NCBI GenBank assembly: GCA_050289385.1
Contig: JBNKFQ010000343.1
Coordinates: forward strand, 1 to 6,850
Length of the DNA: 6,850 nt
From: JBNKFQ01 sp050289385
GTDB lineage: Bacteria; Pseudomonadota; Gammaproteobacteria; Pseudomonadales; Porticoccaceae
Direction of reading: 5' to 3'
Part shown: positions 1 to 4,592 of the stretch, piece by piece
How positions within the stretch are numbered: the first letter of the stretch is position 1
How the letters are laid out: every line of letters starts with the position of its first letter
Made by a program: the position numbers and the translations under genes
Notes under the pieces: model-generated
Seen by the model: only the letters and a program-made list of their open reading frames with translations
Told to the model about the DNA's origin: nothing
Databases searched by the model: none

Positions 1-384
1 GGGGCGAGAAAGTTGAACGAGTATCTTGATCAAAACAAACTGATAAGCTCCGTTGTCCTGATTGTCTTTCTGCTGGTTCGCGAACCCGAAGCTGTAGACG
101 TTTGTGCAGCCAGATCTTTTATCCTGGAGAAAGCAAATCAGTATTGCCAGCCCTTCCAGGAAGTGGCGGCACGCTACAACGTATTGATTGAAAAACGCCT
201 GGGTGTTCATATATCGGGCCCGGAAGGCACTGTTCGCGTTACCACCAATGATCTTGGCAAAAACGTATTTACCATCACCTTGTTTTGCCCCACCGGGGAA
301 GCTCTGGATATTGAACAAAAGCTTACCGGAGATTTTATGTCCTGGTGGTATCAGGCTCAGATGGCTGCCGGGGCACCGGCATAA
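1..384 (+). CDS. Unrecognised protein, probably 5'-truncated by the window edge; one N-terminal hydrophobic segment
   Basis: The frame is open from the first base to a TAA at 382-384, so this may be the C-terminal part of a longer protein. A TTG at 13 is the only plausible internal start near the edge (123 aa from there), preceded by a purine-rich GGGGCGAGAAAG. A hydrophobic stretch (ISSVVLIVFLLV, about residues 11-22 from the TTG) resembles a membrane anchor or uncleaved signal. A soluble segment follows with three scattered Cys residues and a C-terminal WWYQAQ patch. I do not recognise the family and assign no function. It is co-directional with the HEPN/MNT module and ends about 30 bp before that module's predicted promoter, so the two are probably transcribed separately. 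That the frame is coding rests on its length and on the absence of a better alternative frame. Confidence 0.5.
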   Translation, partial: GARKLNEYLDQNKLISSVVLIVFLLVREPEAVDVCAARSFILEKANQYCQPFQEVAARYNVLIEKRLGVHISGPEGTVRVTTNDLGKNVFTITLFCPTGEALDIEQKLTGDFMSWWYQAQMAAGAPA

Positions 385-413
385 GTGGTCGGCATCAAGC
401 TTGAAAATAAAAC

Positions 414-442
414 TTGAAAGGTCTCAAAAAGGGACCTATAGT
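414..442 (+). promoter_or_regulatory. Predicted sigma70 promoter of the HEPN/MNT module
   Basis: The -35 is TTGAAA (414-419) and the -10 is TATAGT (437-442), separated by exactly 17 bp. Each differs from consensus at one or two positions. Transcription would start near 449-450, just before the first GTG of the MNT gene at 460, leaving a very short leader. The 17-bp spacer is exactly occupied by a palindrome (420-436), and a second palindrome covers the -10 end and the predicted start site. This is a sequence-only prediction. Confidence 0.65.
420..436. promoter_or_regulatory. Putative operator 1, imperfect palindrome in the promoter spacer
   Basis: GGTCTC-AAAAA-GGGACC: two 6-bp half sites matching the inverted consensus GGTCCC/GGGACC with one mismatch, around a 5-bp AT-only centre. 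It fills the spacer between the -35 and -10 hexamers, the classical position for a repressor that blocks RNA polymerase. The likely binder is the winged-helix domain of the MNT protein encoded immediately downstream, which is an inference. Confidence 0.6.
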
Positions 443-457
443 GCCCAAATTGGGACC
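441..457. promoter_or_regulatory. Putative operator 2, imperfect palindrome over the predicted start site
   Basis: GTGCCC-AAATT-GGGACC has the same 17-bp layout as operator 1 (6-5-6, AT-only centre) and an identical right half site, GGGACC. Its left half matches GGTCCC at 4 of 6 positions. Its core CCCAAATTGGG is itself a palindrome around one central base. Its centre (449) lies 21 bp from that of operator 1 (428), about two helical turns, so both sites would face the same side of the DNA, as expected for cooperative binding. Confidence 0.55.
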
Positions 458-459
458 TT

Positions 460-1104
460 GTGTGGGTGTTTAAAGTGAACCTGAAATCCGGGGTTGATGT
501 GTTGTTTACCAAAACACAACAAAAGATATTGGCTCTGCTTTTCGGTAGGCCGGATGATACATTTTATATGAACCAGATTGTCCGTATGGCTGATATGGGA
601 AAGGGGACAATCAAGCGGGAGTTGGAAAAAATGCAGACTTCCGGATTATTGACGGTTGAGCGAATCGGCAACCAAAATCATTATCAGGCGAACAGGGATT
701 GCCCAATCTATGAGGAGCTTCTGGCAATTGTTCGAAAAACATTTGGTGTAGTGGGCGTGATCAAAGAGATGTTGTTACCACTGACTGACCAGATTGATAT
801 GGTATTCATATATGGTTCGATTGCCAGGGGGGAAGAAACAGCGGACAGTGATGTTGATTTACTGGTGGTGTCCAACTCACTGGCTTATGCCGAGTTAATG
901 AATGTACTTGCGGATGCTGAGCGAATACTTGGCCGACCGGTTAACCCATCAATCTATGCCATGAAAGATATCAAGAAAAAATTGCATGACAAAAATGCGT
1001 TTTTAACGAAAGTAATGGAACGACCCAAATTATGGGTGAAAGGAAGCGAAGATGACATTAGGGAAATTGGACAATCTGGTAAAAATCAAGAAATTGAAAA
1101 TTGA
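460..1104 (+). CDS. Winged-helix DNA-binding domain fused to a minimal nucleotidyltransferase (MNT) of a HEPN/MNT module
   Basis: The longest form is 214 aa from GTG 460. The N-terminal half (about residues 14-85) reads as a winged helix of the kind found in transcriptional regulators: KTQQKILALLFGRPDDTFYMNQI, then a helix GKGTIKRELEKM and a wing LLTVERIGNQNHYQ. The C-terminal half carries the nucleotidyltransferase signature GS-x10-DxD (G119-S120 ... D131, D133, in GSIARGEETADSDVDLLVV). In characterised HEPN/MNT pairs the MNT partner adds AMP to the HEPN toxin and neutralises it. Here the fused DNA-binding domain suggests it also represses its own promoter. The start is uncertain: GTG 460, 466, 475 and 499 and TTG 502 are all in frame, and none has a convincing Shine-Dalgarno. 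Domain homology begins only at about residue 14. The 3' end overlaps the HEPN gene by 53 bp, indicating one transcript. Family assignment is strong; function is inferred. Confidence 0.88.
   Translation: MWVFKVNLKSGVDVLFTKTQQKILALLFGRPDDTFYMNQIVRMADMGKGTIKRELEKMQTSGLLTVERIGNQNHYQANRDCPIYEELLAIVRKTFGVVGVIKEMLLPLTDQIDMVFIYGSIARGEETADSDVDLLVVSNSLAYAELMNVLADAERILGRPVNPSIYAMKDIKKKLHDKNAFLTKVMERPKLWVKGSEDDIREIGQSGKNQEIEN
1041..1046 (+). promoter_or_regulatory. Shine-Dalgarno that fixes the HEPN gene start
   Basis: AGGAAG lies 5 nt before ATG 1052, inside the end of the MNT gene. It is the strongest ribosome-binding site in the module. It supports ATG 1052 as the true start, with a 53-bp out-of-frame overlap, and it would let the HEPN protein be translated independently of the poorly marked MNT start. 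Confidence 0.7.
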
Positions 1105-1480
1105 GCCACCGGATCAATGCGAGTTTGATGGTATGGTCAACTCGGCGAATCGTCGGCTAAAAGATGCTCAAATAGAGGGGCTTTCTGAAGACAGCAAGTT
1201 TTCTCTGGCGTATGGCGCTGCACATGCATTGGCTTTGGCGTCGGTGCGTTGGCACGGATACCGATCTGATAATCGCTATCTGGTTTTCCAGTGTCTGGAG
1301 CATACGCTTGGATTGGAAAGAGACAAGTGGCTCGTACTTGACCAGTGTCACAAACAGCGTAATCTGGCTGAGTACGAGGGGCACCTGGAAATCACGCCAC
1401 AGTTGCTTCAAGAGTTGACCGAAATAACAAAAGAATTGTTGGAGATGGTTCAGTCTTTGGGATTGGTAAAACAAACCTGA
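1052..1480 (+). CDS. HEPN-domain protein, likely toxin partner of the MNT (type VII toxin-antitoxin-like)
   Basis: This is a 142-aa, mostly alpha-helical protein directly following and overlapping the MNT gene. It has the helical-bundle pattern of HEPN proteins: a first helix FDGMVNSANRRLKDAQ, then SDSKFSLAYGAAHALALASVR-like helices (about residues 45-66), a conserved-looking GYRSDNRYLVFQCLEHTLG loop and helix, and the motif helix CHKQRNLAEYEG (residues 99-110). HEPN RNases normally carry R-x4-6-H. Here R103 and N104 are present but the His position is Tyr (Y108), giving RNxxxY. My impression is that this form occurs in a distinct group of HEPN proteins paired with winged-helix MNTs. If it is a toxin, the target would be RNA. 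Whether the Tyr variant is catalytic, or serves as the AMP-acceptor side chain, cannot be told from sequence. No signal peptide or membrane segment is seen. Confidence 0.85.
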   Translation: MTLGKLDNLVKIKKLKIEPPDQCEFDGMVNSANRRLKDAQIEGLSEDSKFSLAYGAAHALALASVRWHGYRSDNRYLVFQCLEHTLGLERDKWLVLDQCHKQRNLAEYEGHLEITPQLLQELTEITKELLEMVQSLGLVKQT

Positions 1481-1509
1481 AGATATGAGGCCAATCAAAA
1501 GTACCTGTA

Positions 1510-1649
1510 GGGCGCTTCTAAAAATTTGATTTTGTCGATGAGAGCAATGAGGTGCCGCGCGAAGTACCGCAGTGTAGAAGGCATACATCAGGATTCGAGC
1601 ACGGCACCAACGCCGCAATCGCGGGAAAAGTGAGTTTTTAGAGGTGCCT
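1510..1649. mobile_element. MITE-like non-autonomous element, 140 bp, with TIRs and TGTA flanks
   Basis: The ends are 15-bp imperfect inverted repeats: GGGCGCTTCTAAAAA (1510-1524), and at 1635-1649 a sequence whose complement is AGGCACCTCTAAAAA; 12 of 15 match. The tetranucleotide TGTA occurs immediately outside both ends (1506-1509 and 1650-1653), consistent with a 4-bp target-site duplication. No transposase can be encoded. An internal inverted repeat (1551-1560 with 1599-1608, 9 of 10 pairs) would fold the core. The design suggests mobilisation in trans by a DDE transposase; the family cannot be named from this. It lies between the HEPN gene and the ABC transporter and ends 27 bp before the transporter ATG, so it has replaced or displaced whatever promoter was there. 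Confidence 0.65.
1551..1608. repeat. Internal inverted repeat of the MITE-like element
   Basis: GGTGCCGCGC (1551-1560) pairs with GCACGGCACC (1599-1608) with a single mismatch, around a 38-nt interior. Together with the terminal repeats this gives the element nested dyad symmetry, so a transcript reading through would fold. The 7-bp perfect part is GGTGCCG/CGGCACC. Confidence 0.55.
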
Positions 1650-1663
1650 TGTATTTAACAGCT

Positions 1664-1670
1664 GGGGGAA
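1664..1670 (+). promoter_or_regulatory. Shine-Dalgarno of the ABC exporter
   Basis: GGGGGAA lies 6 nt before ATG 1677. It sits only 11 bp beyond the right TGTA flank of the MITE-like element, so the translation signal is native while the promoter must lie within or beyond the element. A second in-frame ATG (1686, residue 4) is possible but has poorer spacing. Confidence 0.6.
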
Positions 1671-1676
1671 CCTGCA

Positions 1677-3551
1677 ATGCGCGGCATGGGCCGAACCGAT
1701 GTGTCGTTCAGTGAGGTCAACTGGAATGCCATCAAGTCTCTGGGACCATATTTACTTGAATACAAGGGTCGTATTCTGCTTGCGGTGCTATGCCTGGTAG
1801 CTGCCAAACTTGCCAGTGTTGGCCTGCCGTTTTTACTCAAACATATTGTTGATGATCTGGATGCTTCCGGCGTTGGTGATGCAGCGAAGATAGCTGTTAT
1901 ACCACTGGCGCTGCTGATTGCTTATGGCATGGTACGTTTTGCCAACGTGCTGTTTGGTGAGTTGCGCGATACGCTGTTTGGTCGGGTAACCGAACGGGCT
2001 ATGCGTCGCATTGGTCTGAAGGTATTCCGCCATCTGCATGCGCTGGACCTGGCGTTTCACCTCAACCGCCGCACCGGTGGACTGTCCCGGGATATTGAAC
2101 GAGGCACCAGCGGCATCAGCTTTTTGTTGCGTTTCCTGGTTTTTAATATTGTGCCAACCCTGCTGGAAATCAGTCTGGTGATTGGCATATTGCTGTGGAA
2201 TTATCAGGTATGGTTTGCCATTGTGACTCTGTTGGCGGTGCTTGCCTATATCGGTTATTCGGTACTGGCCACCGAGTGGCGTACCCAGCATGTTCGCCAC
2301 ATGAACAAGGCCGAATCGACTGCCAGTACCCGTGCGATTGACAGTTTGCTGAATTACGAAACGGTAAAATATTTTACCAACGAAAATTATGAGGCTGATC
2401 ACTACGACCGTGAACTGGCAGTTTGGGAAAAGGCGCGGCGTAAAAATCGCTTGTCTCTGTTTGCCCTGAACGGAGGGCAACAGCTCATTATATCGGCAGC
2501 TATGACCATCACCATGATTCTGGCGGCCATGGAAGTGAGCAAAGGGGGAATGACCCTGGGTGACTTTGTGCTGATTAATGCCTTTATGATGCAAATATTC
2601 ATGCCGCTCAATTTTCTTGGTTTTGTCTATCGGGAAATAAAGGGATCGTTGGCCAATATTGAAAATATGTTCAAACTGCTGGCGTTAAAGCCGGGAGTGC
2701 AGGACGCCGATAATGCCAAAGCCCTGGTGGTTGATCGGGGAATTATTGAGTTTCGTAATGTTGATTTTTCCTATGAAACAAGTGATACAACCGAGGGTTA
2801 TGAAGCACTTTCTGACGTGGCTCTCCGTGGTGAAACTCACCATGATGAAGAGCGGCGTCAGATATTAAACGATGTTACGTTTACCATACCGGCAAAGCAG
2901 AAAGTGGCGATTGTGGGTAGCAGTGGAGCGGGCAAATCCACCATATTGAAATTGTTGTTTCGTTTCTACGACACCAGTGGTGGCGAGATCCTTGTTGATG
3001 GCCAGAAGATTGCGGATGTAACGCAAGAGTCATTGCGTGCGGCGATAGGGGTAGTGCCGCAAGATACGGTGTTGTTCAACACCTCTATTTTCGAAAATGT
3101 TCGTTATGGTCGAGTAGATGCCAGCGATGCAGATGTGCAACGGGCCATTCGCATGGCGCATCTCGATGGTTTTATTGCACAGCTGCCCCGGGGTGGCGAT
3201 ACTCTGGTGGGTGAACGTGGACTCAAGTTGTCGGGGGGCGAAAAGCAACGGGTAGCTATTGCTCGCGCCATACTTAAAAACCCACCGATTATGGTGTTTG
3301 ACGAGGCCACGTCATCACTGGACAGCAAGTCAGAACGAAGCATTTTGGAAAATATTCGCGAAATTGCCCAAAACCAGACCAGTGTAGTGGTGGCACACCG
3401 GTTGTCGACGATTGTCGATGCCGACAAGATTATTGTGCTGGACCATGGCCGGGTGGTGGAGCAGGGTAACCATGGGCAATTGCTGGCTCAGGCAGGAATA
3501 TATGCACGGTTATGGGCCTTGCAGCAAAAGGAGCGAGAAGTTGTTGCATAG
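1677..3551 (+). CDS. Atm1/HMT1-type ABC exporter half-transporter (membrane domain plus ATPase)
   Basis: This 624-aa inner-membrane protein combines one six-helix exporter domain (helices near residues 33-54, 71-93, 148-173, 177-197, 267-286, 295-317) with one ATPase domain; it should work as a homodimer. Atm1-family hallmarks are FHLNRRTGGLSRDIERGT (127-144), NYETVKYFTNE (226-236) and N265/Q268 in NGGQ, matching the glutathione-contact motif of bacterial Atm1. ATPase motifs are complete: A-loop Y366, Walker A GSSGAGKST (414-422, K420), Q-loop Q462, signature LSGGE (518-522), Walker B D542-E543 and H-loop H574. Family members export glutathione or persulfide conjugates and heavy-metal complexes, or supply cytosolic Fe-S assembly; the substrate here is unknown. 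ATG 1677 has GGGGGAA 6 nt upstream. It is oddly expanded between Y366 and I396 by about 23 residues. A MITE-like element sits directly upstream. Confidence 0.92.
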   Translation: MRGMGRTDVSFSEVNWNAIKSLGPYLLEYKGRILLAVLCLVAAKLASVGLPFLLKHIVDDLDASGVGDAAKIAVIPLALLIAYGMVRFANVLFGELRDTLFGRVTERAMRRIGLKVFRHLHALDLAFHLNRRTGGLSRDIERGTSGISFLLRFLVFNIVPTLLEISLVIGILLWNYQVWFAIVTLLAVLAYIGYSVLATEWRTQHVRHMNKAESTASTRAIDSLLNYETVKYFTNENYEADHYDRELAVWEKARRKNRLSLFALNGGQQLIISAAMTITMILAAMEVSKGGMTLGDFVLINAFMMQIFMPLNFLGFVYREIKGSLANIENMFKLLALKPGVQDADNAKALVVDRGIIEFRNVDFSYETSDTTEGYEALSDVALRGETHHDEERRQILNDVTFTIPAKQKVAIVGSSGAGKSTILKLLFRFYDTSGGEILVDGQKIADVTQESLRAAIGVVPQDTVLFNTSIFENVRYGRVDASDADVQRAIRMAHLDGFIAQLPRGGDTLVGERGLKLSGGEKQRVAIARAILKNPPIMVFDEATSSLDSKSERSILENIREIAQNQTSVVVAHRLSTIVDADKIIVLDHGRVVEQGNHGQLLAQAGIYARLWALQQKEREVVA

Positions 3552-3594
3552 TGCGAAATCAATTATTGGCTCGGTAGTTTTATTTTTGACGGTT

Positions 3595-3610
3595 CGAAGT
3601 ATACACTTCG
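3595..3610. repeat. Short perfect hairpin between the ABC exporter and djlA
   Basis: CGAAGT-ATAC-ACTTCG forms a 6-bp stem with a 4-nt loop, 44 bp after the exporter stop. An outer GGTAG (3573-3577) / CTACC (3622-3626) pair followed by TTTT could extend it, but the interior is long and unpaired. It may be a weak terminator, a processing site or an operator for djlA. Nothing decisive is seen. Confidence 0.3.
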
Positions 3611-3698
3611 CAGGCGTTTCGCTACCTTTTGTTACAGCATTGTTTCGGCACTTGCCTTGTTGGGCTGATGTTATTCCGGGGATTAGAAACAAAAAGTC

Positions 3699-3704
3699 GA
3701 GGAG
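3699..3704 (+). promoter_or_regulatory. Shine-Dalgarno that fixes the djlA TTG start
   Basis: GAGGAG is placed 5 nt before TTG 3710. It gives a protein beginning MFKIIGAVLGFL, the expected membrane-anchor N-terminus of DjlA. The longer in-frame reading from 3629 would add 27 unrelated residues. Confidence 0.75.
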
Positions 3705-3709
3705 TTCTT

Positions 3710-4489
3710 TTGTTTAAAATTATTGGTGCGGTACTGGGTTTTTTAACATTTGGTTTTTTTGGCGGGTTGCTGGGCCTGTTTTTTGGCAGCAGCGTGGATC
3801 GTTTTCGCGCTTTTGGTCGGGGCGGGGTTAATCCCTTTACACAAAATCACCGTCAGCAGGTTTTTTTAAAAACCGTATTTACGCTAAAGGGCAAACTGGC
3901 CAAAGCCGACGGCCATATCTCCCAGGCTGAGGTAGATCATACCGAGCAATTTATTCGCCAGTTGCGAATGCCTGCAGAGCACCGGCAGCAGGCCATTGAA
4001 TGGTTTAAGCAGGGTTCGGCACCTGACTTTGATATCACATCCACCTTGCAAGAATTTAATGCGACTTGTGGCCACACCTTTAATTTGCCCCAGATTTTGC
4101 TGGTTTATTTGATTGTAATGGCAGTGGCTGATGGGGTGCTGGATTCGGCCGAAGAATCACTGTTGGTCAATATTGCCCGTCAATTAGGCTACAGCGATGC
4201 CGATTTTCGCCGTATCCTGGATATGACTCTTAACCAGTCTCATTTTGGCCGTGGTCGCGGTGCTGCGACAACCGCATCGGATCTGGACGATGCATATAAA
4301 GCACTGGGCGTTGACAAGAATTGCTCTGACCAGGAATTAAAGCGGGCCTATCGCAAACTGATGAGCCAATATCACCCCGACAAGTTGATGGGGCAGGGAG
4401 TACCGGCAGATATGATCGCCGTGGCGACTGATCAGGCGCAAGAAATTCAGGCAGCTTATGAACTGGTCAAAAAAAGTCGTAATCTCTGA
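3710..4489 (+). CDS. djlA: DjlA, membrane-anchored J-domain co-chaperone
   Basis: This 259-aa protein, close to the 271 aa of E. coli DjlA, has the same three parts. A glycine-rich hydrophobic anchor spans residues about 3-29 (IIGAVLGFLTFGFFGGLLGLFF in outline). A TerB-like helical domain spans about 48-175 and contains two acidic ADGxhxxxE motifs (KADGHISQAE 65-74 and VADGVLDSAE 139-148), the metal-ligand pattern of TerB. A C-terminal J domain spans 191-259 and carries the H222-P223-D224 triad that stimulates DnaK ATPase. The family sits in the inner membrane with the J domain in the cytoplasm and recruits DnaK; in E. coli overproduction activates the Rcs envelope-stress pathway. The gene starts at TTG behind a strong Shine-Dalgarno, 158 bp after the ABC exporter, and ends facing the hydrolase gene. 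No clear promoter was found in the 158-bp gap, so co-transcription with the exporter is possible. Confidence 0.93.
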   Translation: MFKIIGAVLGFLTFGFFGGLLGLFFGSSVDRFRAFGRGGVNPFTQNHRQQVFLKTVFTLKGKLAKADGHISQAEVDHTEQFIRQLRMPAEHRQQAIEWFKQGSAPDFDITSTLQEFNATCGHTFNLPQILLVYLIVMAVADGVLDSAEESLLVNIARQLGYSDADFRRILDMTLNQSHFGRGRGAATTASDLDDAYKALGVDKNCSDQELKRAYRKLMSQYHPDKLMGQGVPADMIAVATDQAQEIQAAYELVKKSRNL

Positions 4490-4544
4490 TCAGGATTTCT
4501 GAAAAACAGTGATGGTTTCTGTGTATTTTCCTTAACGTCCAACA

Positions 4545-4568
4545 GGTCAGGGGCCTGGACCCCTGACC
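4545..4568. terminator. Perfect 9-bp stem-loop between convergent genes, possible bidirectional terminator or dispersed repeat
   Basis: GGTCAGGGG, a 6-nt loop CCTGGA, then CCCCTGACC: a perfect GC-rich stem midway between the djlA stop (4489) and the hydrolase stop (4593). Its place between convergent genes suits transcription termination in both directions. It is not a textbook intrinsic terminator: the T5 run begins 8 nt after the stem on the plus strand, and no U-run follows on the minus strand. It might instead be a copy of a REP-like dispersed palindrome. Confidence 0.5.
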
Positions 4569-4592
4569 ACTCAGGTTTTTATGTGAAAGCCT

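Noticed and set aside
420..457. Short repeats read as a degenerate CRISPR array
   Set aside because: There are only two 17-bp palindromes separated by 4 bp, with no spacers and no cas genes. Placement on a promoter fits operators much better.
1157..1618. 153-residue minus-strand frame across the HEPN gene and the MITE-like element
   Set aside because: It runs through the overlapping HEPN reading frame and both parts of a non-coding element. No family pattern and no ribosome site supports it.
1833..2594. 253-residue open frame on the minus strand within the ABC exporter gene
   Set aside because: It is antisense to a clear, fully motif-bearing exporter. Its translation is rich in His, Gln and Asn with no domain pattern, typical of a shadow frame.
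1677..3551. ABC exporter as a functional part of the HEPN/MNT module
   Set aside because: A MITE-like element and a 196-bp gap separate them, and the exporter is a common chromosomal family. Proximity alone does not support a joint system.
3586..3605. TTGACG and TATACA as a djlA promoter
   Set aside because: The two hexamers are only 8 bp apart, too close for sigma70 recognition, and TATACA is part of the 3595-3610 hairpin.
3629..3709. 27-residue N-terminal extension of DjlA
   Set aside because: The DjlA anchor begins at MFKIIG, directly behind GAGGAG and TTG 3710. The extra residues do not resemble the family.
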